Positions 23,451 to 36,070 of a stretch of 64,000 nucleotides of DNA are shown here, piece after piece. This DNA comes from Kryptolebias marmoratus (taxonomy: Eukaryota; Chordata; Actinopteri; Cyprinodontiformes; Rivulidae), in NCBI RefSeq assembly GCF_001649575.2, contig NC_051452.1, positions 2,546,000-2,609,999 of the forward strand, written 5' to 3'. The translations under genes and the position numbers were made by a program. The first letter of the stretch is position 1. The number at the start of each line of letters is the position of its first letter. Below the pieces are notes generated by a model. It made no database searches and was not told the origin of the DNA. It worked only from the letters and a program-made list of their open reading frames with translations.

Positions 23451-25428
23451 CTGGACATTTTTATCTCTGCGACCAAACTTTACGTAAGCACAAGTAACTA
23501 GATAGATGTCCCAGGTTGAAAATTAATGTTTCCAGTCTTCTCTACATGTTGCCGTGCCACGATGCCCGAACGCATAAACTTGGAATGCAAAATTTCTTGT
23601 TTGATGTTACCTGTTCTCAAATTATGTTTCACTGATTGTAGGCCAACATGGCACAAACACTGTCAGGGTTATTTTTCTGCTCTTGCAGTAAGTCTGGGGT
23701 TCTTTAGATAATGATTTCGTTCGCTTTCACTTCCTTGACTCGTTTTTTTTAATGAGCTCTCCTCAGTTGCAACTGCGCTTTAACTCTGCTTTTCACCTTA
23801 CCACCCTCACATCTTGCAAGTCGTCGCTGTCCTGTGCAGTATTTACAGTACGATGACCGTTTCCTTTATTCAAACAAAAAAATTACCACTTAGCGCAGAG
23901 AAAGCTAACTTGGTTAAAGAAGTCTGGAGAGACAAGTTGATACAAAAATCCTCTAAATGCCAGACAAATCATTTATCATGGACAACTTCTACGGGCTTTA
24001 CTCAGTCAGCAAAGGAGGGGTGATTTGAAATATTGATGAGCAGCGAAAGAGAGCAGGAAATAAAATTTACATGAGGTTATGAATCAAAGATCCGTGGCGG
24101 TATTAAGGAGACAGTTAGGGTGATCCTCCCCCACCTGCCTGCCCTCACCTAACAAACACATACAAATGCACCGACCAGTCAGGCGCATGCACTTTTTTCC
24201 ATTTCGAACCACAGCTGTACTGTAAGCAGACCTGCGGCTGCAATCAGACACGAGGAGATGCACAACTGAGACGCTGACAACGAGGAATACTAATGACGAG
24301 CAGCATTCCGGGATGAAATAAATCACACCGGAAGATGTCGCGTGACCTACTCGACTTATGCAAAAAGCGCTTGCGTATCTCGGCTGAGGGCATTTGCGGT
24401 GAGAGTTTATTAAACTAACACAAACCGCTCATGACCGTCCCGCAGTTCAAGAACATTTTTCACAGCTGTCAGATTGGTGACAGATGTAAATTGGGTGGGA
24501 AACGCTCAAGCAAGGTGTCTTAAAGCCATTCCATGGAAAGATTCAAGAATAGAAACAGTTAATATCACTGAAAGAGCAATTTCAATAAACAGGCTTTTAT
24601 CTTATTTTTATTACAGACCTTTAATCCTTTACTGGATTTTTAAAGTTCAGATACCTCACTCAGGGATACCCAAACAACAGGTACCTTAGATAATTTGCTT
24701 ATTTTTTGAGCCGTGTCTGCATTTAGTCTTTTTCTTAGCTTTGATTTATCTGTGATGTGCTAAGTTCATTAGCTGCAATCACTGAGGCTTGTCAGAACCA
24801 CACTAAAGTGATTTTGTTAATGACTCTGGAGATGGATCATCCTGATGTATGTAGGCATCTTGCAAGGAAAACAAAATAATGTGGCTGCACTCAAAATTTG
24901 GGCTTTCCGTTAGCTCACCGAATGCTCGCACAGAATCGTCAACACCCTCTCATTAGAGAGGCAAACAGCAAGAGGAAAAAAAAAAAGTGTTGTCGAAAGT
25001 ACAGCACCACGGTCGCCTTGTTTGTTAAGGCTGAATAGCTAAAATGAACTGGGCTGTGCTTATTAACATCCCTGCCCGGAAAGAAAAGAGAGCAAAATCT
25101 TGGAATACTGTATGTTCAGAGACTTTCTTTGAAAAAAAAGAAACAAAACCAGGTCATCTACAGTTGTTTAATTTCGAGTGTGTTGAATAATTACCCAGAT
25201 ATCAAATATTAAAACTTTTGGGGGGAAAAAATTGTTTTTAATCATCAAACCTAACTAGGGTTTTTATGTAAATGTGTAAAGAAAAACCTGTTCATTTATT
25301 ATGACAACCATTTGGACTGAGGAATATCTGTCTAAATAAAAAGATAGGGTATAAATTTAGTTTAATATGCCAGATGTCATCAAGAATGGTTGTCCAAAAG
25401 ACGAATCCTACCGATTTCCTGAGCAGCA
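23451..25428. other. No recognised gene
   Basis: The part 24080-24440 is less AT-rich, with CpGs, and might be regulatory; no motif combination is specific enough to call. Poly-A tracts at 24976-24986 and near 25131. Confidence 0.4.
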
Positions 25429-25436
25429 ACTGGAAC

Positions 25437-26223
25437 CAGGGGTGGAAATTAGCCCCCGCCACCGACCAAATGTGGGTAAATATTTGAAGTGGTGGGTGAA
25501 TTTGATCAACACACACGCCACTGTGGCGGGTTGGCAATTTGAACAGAAAAGGTGTTATTTGTCCTCCTGACATATAGGGGGCAGCAATGTGCTCGAGTTG
25601 CTGCNNNNNNNNNNNNNNNNNNNNNNNNNNNNNNNNNNNNNNNNNNNNNNNNNNNNNNNNNNNNNNNNNNNNNNNNNNNNNNNNNNNNNNNNNNNNNNNN
25701 NNNNNNNNNNNNNNNNNNNNNNNNNNNNNNNNNNNNNNNNNNNNNNNNNNNNNNNNNNNNNNNNNNNNNNNNNNNNNNNNNNNNNNNNNNNNNNNNNNNN
25801 NNNNNNNNNNNNNNNNNNNNNNNNNNNNNNNNNNNNNNNNNNNNNNNNNNNNNNNNNNNNNNNNNNNNNNNNNNNNNNNNNNNNNNNNNNNNNNNNNNNN
25901 NNNNNNNNNNNNNNNNNNNNNNNNNNNNNNNNNNNNNNNNNNNNNNNNNNNNNNNNNNNNNNNNNNNNNNNNNNNNNNNNNNNNNNNNNNNNNNNNNNNN
26001 NNNNNNNNNNNNNNNNNNNGGGAACCGATTATTTCAGACGGCTGAAATATTTGGTTCCCCCCTGGTAACTTTTGCAATTTGCAGTTGCACCACAACTGCT
26101 TCCACCCACCTCGATCATCATCATCATATGAAATAACTTTTTGTCACAACATAAAATAGTGGCTGGTAAAATATTTGAGTGGCTGGTAAAAAATTTTGTC
26201 CACCAGCCATATTTCCACCCCTG
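25437..26223 (+). mobile_element. hAT-A element, copy 2, with internal gap
   Basis: Starts CAGGGGTGGAAATTA and ends ATTTCCACCCCTG, flanked by perfect 8-bp duplications ACTGGAAC (25429-25436 and 26224-26231), which fits the hAT superfamily. The left arm holds GTGG(C/T)GGGT motifs, the right arm GTGGCTGGT motifs. Next to the gap is an imperfect hairpin (26020-26037 with 26042-26059, 16 of 18 paired). Compared with the copy at 46942, the right end lacks the second half of a palindrome before the tip. No transposase sequence is visible. Confidence 0.93.
25605..26019. other. Assembly gap (415 N) inside hAT-A copy 2
   Basis: Run of N. Long frames through it are artefacts. Confidence 0.99.
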
Positions 26224-26240
26224 ACTGGAACATGATGAAG

Positions 26241-26420
26241 GGCCAGGGTTTATTGGTGGTCAGTGCCGCAGTCTCATAATCCTGAGGCTGCAAGTTCAAG
26301 CCCAGGTTGCATCAGGAAGTGCACTCGATGTAAAACCATTGCCAAATCTCTCACGTGAGTTTACTTACCGTGGTGACCTCTGTTGAGGGGAGCAGCCGAA
26401 AGAAAACCATAATAATGATG
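26241..26420 (+). repeat. tRNA-derived SINE, copy 1
   Basis: The head carries RNA polymerase III promoter boxes: box A TGGTCAGTGC (26257-26266) and box B GTTCAAGCC (26294-26302). The body and tail read GCCAAATC ... GTGGTGACC ... GGGGAGCAGCCGAAAGAAAA, the hallmark end of a common fish SINE, followed by an AAT-rich tail. It lies 10 bp beyond the target duplication of the neighbouring hAT-A copy. The parent tRNA was not determined. Confidence 0.8.
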
Positions 26421-28129
26421 AAAGTGATGTCAGTCCTAAATTAGAACTCCAACTTTTATAGTTAACAAAATGTGGGATATTTTCTATGAAGGACCCGCAG
26501 ATTTAGGTGTTCCGTTCATATGCAAGGCAGCCATATTGAATTTCAAGCTTGGTGGAGCCAGGGTTTTAATTTGAGGGGGCAATCCATTTCTCCAACTTGG
26601 AACTCAGAAATTCAAATTTCCAAGTACAAAACATCCATCTGTACAGCATTTTCTGCCAAATTTACATTCGGATTAATCAGACAAAAACACGGTCAGATTC
26701 ATATACCAGAGGCTCAACATCAGCTCAACCATTAGGCCTCTGCATTGATCCCTACTTGTCATTTAATGGAGTCGCAAAACAGACTATGCAATCAGCTCTC
26801 CTAAGGAGCTTGGTTCTGCTGTAGCCTCTGTTTACGCAATTAATGTATTATTTAGCAGAAACAGTGATTAGAATTACCACCAGTTCGACTTTTACTGCGC
26901 CACAGTATGGGATGCTGTCATTTCCCCGGACAACTGGTGTGAAGGCAGATTACACGAGGAAAGAAAGAAATGAGACGACACACAGCCACACACTCCCGAT
27001 GTGTTTATGTCTTCGGATTTCTTTCTGGGGAGGATGCATATCCTATACGTCTTCTTTTTAGGATTCAGTGTTATGAAAAATTTAAGGACAGGGCACGGTA
27101 TTGATTTTAACAATCCAAAGTCTATCAGGAGTTTAATTTTCAGGACTGCTCCATAAAAAGCTTCTTATTAATATACTGATTAAAACTTGGCAAGAATTAA
27201 AGTACTTATAACATTTTATGCTGCTTAAAGGTGTCTTGTAAATTTAGAGTCGTTATACAGAAAATGTTGCAAGTCGGTCTAAATAACAATTTTATGTAAC
27301 AAAAGTTTTAAAAAAAAAGCATGAATGTAACTACACTAAACTGGAAGAAATACTGCAAATTATTAACAGACTATCCCTAGATACTTAAGAGGAATGAAGA
27401 AATTTGTTTGTCTTGAAGTTTCTTTTTTTTTTTTTTAAATGAGTTTCTTAAAGAAAACAACAGATTTAAACAAAATATATGCCTGTAATTACCACCAATG
27501 TTGCACTGCAGAATACAAACTACAACTGGTTGACTAGCGGAAATAACTTCTTTCAAAGTCAAATTGGCTAGCAGCTCCATTGTTTGTCAGAAGTATTTTG
27601 TTAGTTGTTTAAACTATTTATAGCAATGGTGCAAGTGTTTCAAACAGGATTTTCCCGTGCACTCTGACATGTTGAGTGAACCACTCCAAAAAATTCAATG
27701 GTATGGGCCAGAGTTTGGCAACTGAACACAGAAGAACTGGACTGACATCATTTTCATACTCATGAATAATTCATTAAACCCTCGCTTACTGAACAATTTA
27801 ATGAGCCCTAGCTTAAAGATTTGGTGTAGTAGACAATATGAGGATAGACATGATTGTTTCCCAACATCGCTCCACAAAGTGAGAGAAAATATACGCAAAA
27901 ATAGTTCATTGTGGAGATACTAAAAGTATCTTAAGTTGCTATAGTGTTTAAAGAAGTACTTTTCAACCTATTTTATGTTGTGGTGAACCACCAACTTCAA
28001 ACCATAACCAAGGATACTGCCAGTATTTTTTACAGTGATTGTCTTTTAACACAAATTTGTGCAAAGTACTGTTGATACTTCTGTAAGATTTGAGTTAAGA
28101 TCAGCAATCTAATTAAGCAATGCATGATC
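26421..28129. other. No recognised gene; possible hAT end at 27955-28010
   Basis: At 27955-28010, AGTACTTTTCAACCTATTTT followed by GTGGTGAACCACC resembles a decayed hAT tip (CAGTGGTTTTCAACC), with no partner. The rest is AT-rich with no recognised content. Confidence 0.35.
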
Positions 28130-28800
28130 AATAAAAGGTACATGTCACCACCTGCCTTTAACGCCAGAGTTTTAAATTAAGATAATTATGTCCTGAAAAA
28201 TTGAGTTTTAGCGTTTTTGGCTAAATCTTAAGATAAATATCTTGTGCATGTATGCTATTACAAGCTCTCACACAACCTGTTAATACTTGGAGACAGTGTT
28301 GGGAAGTGGCGTCAACTACTACCATACAAAAACTGTATTTCAATATTTGAGAAATTAACTGCACTATAGCTTTTTATTTGTTTATTTGTTTAATTTTCTA
28401 AGATCAATTCTCAAGTAGCCACCTTAAATTGGGTTGACTCCAAAAGTTAATTAGTTGTTGACGTCTATCCAGTGATTATTTTCTAGAAGTTGTTTTAAGA
28501 AGGTATTTTGCTAACAAGCACACTTGGTTGATTTGAACAGGTAATGACAGTTTTTTAGCAAAGATATCATGCAATATTTAGCACTCTAAGTATGTGTTGG
28601 GGATGAGTCTTTGTCCATTTTACAGATATTAAGTAAAAAATTGGTGTGTTAGTAGCTGAGGTAAATTAGCTGTGGTGGCAGTCTTGAAACAAGACGACTG
28701 CAGCAGTTTATTATTAAATGAGTACTTCCTGAAAGTTTAATTCTTATTTGCCCAGTGGTTCATGAGATATTTAGCTAACAGTCAGCTCTGAAAAACAGAA
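28130..28800 (-). repeat. TMR dispersed repeat, two monomers with end block
   Basis: End block (AAAAGGTACATGTCACCACC, ACGCCAGAGTTTTAAATTAA) followed by two inverse monomers. The first contains CAAGTAGCCACCTTAAATTG, the second GCTGTGGTGGCAGTCTTGAA, and it ends at CCCAGTGGTTCATGAGATAT. The architecture matches the copy at 20130-20720. Confidence 0.75.
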
Positions 28801-30900
28801 AAAAATCTGCATGTTTTATTCTTTGCTTATTTTACATTTTTCCTTTAATTAAATTGCCAATTTCTGTACTTATTCCACAAACCTCTTGTATTTGAAATGA
28901 AACGGATCATTTAAGATACAGAAAAACAGATGAGACACAACATTTGGCCTTATATTTTGGTCGTACGTGTTAAGAACCTACAAAACTCATGCATGTTTTT
29001 CCTGTTCGTTGCAGTCTGCACACTTGAGATGATCCTTTTGAACACTGCACTTGAAGCCTGCTCCCATCAAATTAAAGGAAAGTGTCATTAAAAAGCAAAA
29101 GCGACGTCTCGGTGAAAGCACACCTGTCACAGGGCCGAACGACTTCAGTTTGTCGATGTCTAAATGTTGACAGTCTAATTCAGCTGCAGTTGAGGCCAAA
29201 GGCAGCACCTAGCCTGGAATGTAATTTGTAATTAGCTGCACAACAGCAACTCAATAGGCACATGATTGCAGCCACTCTTTTAAATGTGTTCAACTCAGTG
29301 TTCAATCAGTTGTCGCAGACATGTTGGTTCTCTTTTCACTTCAAGACATTTTGAACGCATCAAACAAGGTCTTTTCTAAAATAGTTTTATTTTACACAAT
29401 CATACGCGCTGAACGGCGTGAAAGCTGAGGTAATAAGAGGGTGACCATCTTATCTTTTGCGCATCGATTGGCACGTGGATAGCTTTTGAAGACGAATGTT
29501 CACACAGTTGTACAAATGTGTACAGAAAAGCCCCTTACCTACTTGTTTGCACTGGTAGTGGGTGGATGTAATGAAGAGAATCAGTGCTGAGCTTTAGGAT
29601 TCTGTAAAGTTTACCTTGCACTCACAGAATGCCATCACCTTAAGCTCATTGCCTCTTTCTTCCTCATCTGTATTCAGCTGATTGATCCGAGGTCTGTATC
29701 AAAGGACAAATGGTGTTTAATACAGAAAATTAGTAAATAAAACCTTGAAGATGCATTTCCTATCAAACTTCTATAATTTATCCACAAGTTTTTACTCTAA
29801 TCTGAAATTGCAAAAATAGATCATAAATAGTAATAATTTGTTGTGTATTTTGTATTTTATGATCAAACTTAAGGATACCTGCTATTGTAAAGCTGTCAAG
29901 AAATCTCGATTTAATATGTACATAAAATCGGTAGTCTACTTAATAGCTAACCTCGGAAAAAAAGAGCCCCTAGAGATGCAGTCAATTCCCTCAGAGAGCT
30001 GTAATTGCTTGTGTTAGCTGTGGGATTATAATGAGGTATACTGATCTTTGAATTTATCTGTGAAGAAGAGTACAACGCCGTGATCCGGATCCATGAGGCA
30101 AATGCAACGCAGAGATTTTTCTTACTGTTTGTTTATTCACAGCGTTGTTTGCTCGTCGCTTTCAGAGCGCACTCTGGGCAGTCTAGCCAAGAAGTAGAAG
30201 CAGCAGAGTGTTGAAATGTTTACATCGGTGGGGAGTGATACCCAGCTGACTGTCTGAATGTGGGACTTAGCTCACGCTCACACTGTGAAAATAGGTGTTG
30301 AGATTAATTCCAAATTGAGATGTTTCGTGCTTGAAATAGATGCTTATCAGAAGTTGCCCATAAAAAATATGTTCCCCTGCTGGTTTTGGTTGTGGTGAAT
30401 GTGACATTTATATCAGGGCTGCCATTTACATTTTTCACAGCTGCTGTGTTTCTATCAGGTCGGGCTTAAAGTCACGGTAAAACAGAAGAAGACAATCTAT
30501 TATTACTAAAGTGCTTTGTATTGTGGCAAATTAAATCATCTGGTCCTTCCTAGATCTGAAAATTAAGCCAAAAAAGAGATGATCAACTATTGACATTTAA
30601 CACTGATCTAACATTTTTAAATGTGCTAAATTCTCTACCACTGATAAGTCACAAATAAGTCTAAAAAACTACTTCAAAATCTCTTCTTACTGGACGTCAA
30701 GGCAGCTCCACTTGTCACAATTTATTAGAACATGATTGAATCGCACCAAATGGGCTCGAGAGTTCCCAACCCAGTAAATGACATGCAAGGAAGGTTTAAC
30801 AAGTTTATTTACAGTATATACAAATAAATATGGCTTGCTGTATGGTGGTAACTCCAACGTCATCTTGATTTTGTTTTTTGTTTCTTTGGATTTTGTGCAG
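28801..30900. other. No recognised gene
   Basis: 29950-30200 holds a CpG-containing, repeat-free patch with the homeodomain-like GGGATTATAATGAGG; too little to call. The rest is AT-rich. Confidence 0.4.
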
Positions 30901-30965
30901 GAGGCAGGATGATCCAGGTTTCCAGAGGAATGACGCAGTGGAGCAACGAAGAGTGGATCAGGCAG
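30901..30965 (+). CDS. Candidate 65-bp internal exon, gene unknown
   Basis: The segment is bounded by a T-rich stretch ending TTTTGTGCAG (acceptor, AG at 30899-30900) and CAG|GTAAGT (strong donor at 30966). One frame has a TGA; the other two are open: RQDDPGFQRNDAVEQRRVDQ and GRMIQVSRGMTQWSNEEWIR. An ATG with A at -3 lies at 30909, so it could also be a leader exon containing a start. I do not recognise either peptide, and there is no neighbouring exon to support it. Good splice signals arise by chance in long introns, so the call is tentative. Confidence 0.25.
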
Positions 30966-32454
30966 GTAAGTGGTTCATTGAGTGTTTTTCTGAGATTAGT
31001 GTCACCACTAAGAGATTTAAGAGGAATCCAGTCTACAAGAATATCACAGTTGGTTTGTTGTAACAGTAGGGTCTTGACTGATGAGTGAGAATGCACAGGT
31101 GAGACTGCTGGATCAGGAAATGCAGAAAAGAGAATCTCCCAGGCCACGGCTCCACCTAGAAAAAAAAAAAAAAAAAGTGGAACATGCCTAAAGGAAGCAG
31201 GATCCTCAAAATGCTAGCTTGTCACGATCATGGTTGTATCTCAGGCATGAAGTCAGTGTAGCCGGTCCGGCTATAAATCTTTGAAGACCAAGTCATGCCG
31301 GTTCATGCAGACCCCATGTCACAGGTGTAACTGTAATCCTGCACCCAGGAGCTCAGTATGCTGCCACAACAATAATAAACCACTCCAACTTTGCTACAGA
31401 GGTTTTGTGCATGCTCAAAAACCTCCATCGCCAAGTACTCTTTAACATGTGAAGTGGGGAGCCCACTGCATTATTAATACACATCTAAAGACCTCACGAA
31501 GACCATCTATATTCCAGCAGATTTTTTGTTGTTGCTTTATAGTTGGGTTGTCATGCAGTGTGACAGGGAGCTAAAGTTGTATATGATGCTATTCCCAAAA
31601 AACTCACAAATGTAAATATTTTCTCCACTAAAATATTTTTATCTGAACAAAACCCAATGTTTTCTTTGATGTATTCTGATTAATTACATTTGGTACTATT
31701 GTCAGTTATCAAATGGGCATAAAAAACCTTTCCAAATAGCATCATAACAACACAACATCCATTGTAATGTCCAGTTTAGTATATTCTGATTAGATGTTTG
31801 GTATGATTTACTTTTTCACTGTTAGGATCTGGCTGGGCTGATAGCTAGTTTATGAATGTACTGACAACACATTTTATTTACGTGAAAGGAACTAATAGCC
31901 TGTAAGCTTTTTGAAGGGGTTTTCTTTTCATTATAGCAAATATTAAAGACTACCTATTGTCACTTCAGATTCTCTTGGGAAGGGTTTGTTCCGTAGGGTT
32001 AACACTAATAAATGAGGCTCAGCCTTGGAGTCTGAAACCGATTACCTATACCATTACTGTATCTTTGTATAAAGGTTTTTCACTTTCGTCTGGCTTTTTT
32101 TTTTCAGTGCCTTGACTGACAGCGTAGACGAGAATGCAAATGTCAGATTAAGCAATTAGAAAAACAAAACACTAATTAAAAGAAAACATTAGGATATTTA
32201 TCCTCTTCTTAAGAAATCCTGTCAAACAGCTGTCGCTTAAGATTAGCTCTAAAGACGGGAGGATTTGATTCCTGCCTAATCCCTGCCCGTCTCAGACTCT
32301 AATCAATGAAGATTTAAGGTTTCTTTGTGCTTTGTGGTTCTTGACCTTTTTTTACTGTAGCTGCGACGCGTTTAATCAGCATCTTTTTGTTCAGACTGAT
32401 CATTTTAGACAAGAAATCAGAATCAGATACTAAGAATCTGACACACCCTGGCTT
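30966..32454. other. No recognised content
   Basis: AT-rich with an A run at 31160-31176. No transposon ends seen. Confidence 0.45.
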
Positions 32455-32790
32455 GGCCTAAGACAGTCTCATGAACCACTGGATGTATTTTAGTGAAAAC
32501 TTCATAAAGTTATTAATAAATGGACATCTGCAACTGAGTATATATGCAGTCAATCAAATTCAACATGTCCACTGCAGCTGAGTAACCTTAGAAAACACAA
32601 AAAAAGGGTCCTGGTCAGTAAAATTTACATATATTGAGCTAAACGTTGATGTGGTCATAACTAAGCCATTGTTTTTAAGGTTTGACAAAAATGGCTACAA
32701 CACCATCATTTCTCAGAAAACATGATCTTAGTCTGAAACTCTGGCATGAACGGTGACGGGCAATATTCATTACCAGGCCTTCATTTTAAA
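32455..32790 (+). repeat. TMR dispersed repeat
   Basis: Forward copy: TCTCATGAACCACTGGATGT, TGGACATCTGCAACTGAGTA, CATATATTGAGCTAAACGTT, GATGTGGTCATAACTAAGCC, the inverse end block (CAGAAAACATGATCTTAGTC, CTCTGGCATGAACGGTGACG) and CCAGGCCTTCATTTT. Confidence 0.7.
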
Positions 32791-35700
32791 ATCTATGGTT
32801 TCCAAAGCAAAAGTCCTTAACCTGATCAGGAAATCCCTGTGGATTATAGCTCTAGACTTATTTCTGCTGTTAAAGCCAAAGGGAAAAAAAGTGCTGAATT
32901 TTCTGTAGAGTAAGCAAATTGGATAATTTACTAAGACGATGTGTGAAACATTTTTCATTCTTTCCTCATCAATGAAGCCAAGGCTCTGCTATGAAATGAG
33001 AAGTCAACAAGCCGTGGCAATATCTTCATATCGGGCCTTGGTTGGTTAATGGAAATTAAGTTTGTGTTGTAAATGCATGTGTAGGGAAGTGTGGACTGTA
33101 TCTTAAAGCAAAAACACAGTGAACGTGCTCAGGGCAATATTTAAAGGTCATGAGGGCATGTTTGAGCCTGGAAACATCAGATACATGGTATACATTAGGC
33201 CACACAACTGTTGTCACTCTGTGTGCTAACAGATGATTTACAATGATTCCTTATCTGGAAAGTAAATTGCAGGGTTTGAAGTCTTTTGTGACAATCCTGC
33301 TGCAATTTTTCATTATACAATGCCTGGCTATTGGAGCGTCCTTTTTCCTTATCTCTCCGAGTCCTGGTAAGAGGTTTTAAGATGTTCCTTTTCCTCCATC
33401 TAGTTCTTGTTGAGCCATGAAGATGATAACCCTGCTCCTCCTCCTGGCTACCCCACTCCTGCTGACATTTAATCACAAGCCCAATGCAAGTGTGTATCTC
33501 TAAGAGCAGATCCTCGTGTTTATAATAAGAAGGCATGGTACACACAAAGGTTGGTGTGGGTGTTTCTTTGACTGTGTACCCAGTACCGTAATGTATCTTT
33601 AAAAGGAAATGTACCCAAACTGCTTAAGCAGAGGTTAAAAAGAGCACATGTTGCTTCATCTGAACAGAATTTCTTCTATGAAAAATCCTGCAGTTCAGTT
33701 AAAGGTTTGACATCCATTGGCATAAATTACCAATTAGATGAGTTTTTGTTTGTTTGTTTTTTCTAATGGATGGTAATAAAGTTCTTCAAACAGATTCCAG
33801 GTCACACCTTTCCCCATACCCCTTAGGACAAGCCCTGCATTTTAAGAGTTAACTCCAATATATTTATTTAGGGATTTAAGAGTAAGGGTAAGGGGTTATA
33901 ATTATCTGGTTTTTGAGGCATAACATTTTCCAGGGGTACATTTAAACACAAAAAATCAAAAATGTTTAGGCTTTTTTCTGACAAAAATACACTGTCACGC
34001 CAATTAGGAATGTATTTACAGCACAGGCTTACAGATTGCATACCATACTTATAAAACCATTGTCATCATTTGCTTTCCTATAGCTGTCATTTTTGTCGTG
34101 TTAGGAGGAAGGAAGGCACCACTTCTCCAACAGCTCTGAAAAATAACAAAAACACTTTTTTTCTACACCCCAGCAATGAGTCGATCATCCAGAGCGATAA
34201 ACTCAGTCACCTGTTCTGTAAGCCTTTTTGCCCTATTGCTGTCCTTTGGAAACTTGTTTCTTCTCTTTAGTTTATTTTTTTAAACTGTTAGAGAGGTGTG
34301 CTAGCTTTAAGAGTGAGTTGGGTGAACTCCAGTGTACTCAGCTATGTGTTTGGATTTTAAATGCTGAATTCAAATAGTGGTTGCTCTATTACTACCATTA
34401 CAAGAAATACCCAAATTACAAACATTGCAAGTTGCTACAGTACTACTCTTATTTGCAACTAAAAATACTTCCAAACTACACACATGTTGGTGCATTACAC
34501 CTCAATTACGACTGCTGTGTGGCAGCATATTGCTTTGATCAATACTCCTATCCCATACTTGCAATCCGCTCAGGAAATTCCTAATTGTAATATCTAATTG
34601 AATGTATTTTAATGTGTTACACATTTGGTAATGTTGTTGCTCTTCCTTAACAAGCAAAACAAACAAAGTTGCGTGCCAATGTCTGCATATAGACCTAGTG
34701 TCTTTTAATGCAACGCTGTCTTTTGTGACTTTTAAAAGATAGCCAAGGGATTAGGATAGGTGTGGGCCTAGATCTAGCAAACGGGATTCTACCGTAAAAA
34801 GGAGCATTTGGCTGACATTGTTTTTTGCTCACTATTCCACACACAAAGCCCAGACACCGCTCAAGGTAATAAAATAACACTCGCAGCATGCTCACAACCA
34901 CATTTTCTTGCTTTTCTATGTATGTATTCCCTTTCAGCCGCCCATGCTGCCAGGCACATCTTCAGTGAATTTCTTATTCAGTTTGTGAAGTGACAGCTAA
35001 GCTTATAGCGACATTTAACCACTTGGAGAAAACATCAGTACAGCATCATTCTCACTTCTGCCACAGGTTTCCCTGTACCTGAGTCTATATAGATGGAAAT
35101 GTCAAACAAAGAGTGAGATTTTTCCATTTCTATTGGCCAAGGTCTTGCTTGAACTAGATAACAAATAGTGCAGAAACAAAACAGTTATGTGAGAGCAAAC
35201 AAAGCGAAACCTTTTGGGAACTTCTCCAAAAGCTCCCTTGTGACGTTTTCAGACATAATTGAGACAGTAAACAGGTGTGCTGATTACTAACAGAAGTCAT
35301 GCTGTGTTAGGACCAAAGGTTAAAACATACCATAGAGGACATCTAGTGGCAACGACGGGACAAGAACAAAAAACAATAAGATTGCTGATAAAGAAAAATG
35401 TTAAACTAAAAACAAAATCAAATATAAACAAACCAAATGTTTTACCTCCAGCTACAGATTAAAAACCTCAAGTTACTTGTTGCAGAAGACAAGAAACTGA
35501 GGTTAGATTTGTTAGATTCTACTTTATCCACTTCCCTGTGTATCATCGCAGTGGTTTTGTGTAGCAATGGTTTCTACATTGATTTCCTTCAGGGTTGAAG
35601 AGGGCACTACATCCAGAGGCATGGACTTATACTGTGAAGACACAAACAGAGCTATTGACTGGGCGCCAAGCCAACAACCACAAATGTTCAGCTTTAAGCT

Positions 35701-36020
35701 TTGTTTGTGCTACCTCATCAAGTCTGTATTTGAAGGCAGATATTGTGGTGTTTTTGATCAAATTTTCTAGTTGACTTTATTTCAAACACATCTGAAAAAT
35801 GCCCTAATGTCATTTTTCTTCACAGTAGATGTAACAATCTTTGTTTTACTTGCACATATCTATATTTTAAATTATGAAATATATATGTTCCAGGGAGAGT
35901 TGGGATGTTCTTTGCTGGTTCTTCCTCAATAATCATAGCTTCCATGCTGTCTTAGATGGCTATCTTTTATCTCAGTTATCTTTGAAATGAGTTTTTTTTT
36001 AACATGGGACTTACCAAACT

Positions 36021-36022
<2 letters not shown>
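32791..36022. other. No recognised gene; small signal-peptide-like frame at 33417-33503
   Basis: A 28-codon frame at 33417-33503 has a hydrophobic leucine-rich start and a pyrimidine-rich acceptor-like stretch upstream (AG at 33402-33403), but only a weak donor. The opposite strand carries a 116-codon frame (33195-33545) that I take as chance. The rest is AT-rich. Confidence 0.35.

Positions 36023-36068
<46 letters not shown>
36023..36068. repeat. Microsatellite (TA)n
   Basis: AT dinucleotide run of about 45 bases. Confidence 0.97.

Positions 36069-36070
<2 letters not shown>

Noticed and set aside
26257..26302. Possible tRNA gene from box A and box B
   Set aside because: Boxes belong to a SINE head with the known fish SINE tail; no cloverleaf is evident and a second copy exists at 49311.
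33195..33545. 116-codon reverse-strand frame
   Set aside because: Low-complexity Arg/Lys/Gln-rich peptide without motif or splice support.
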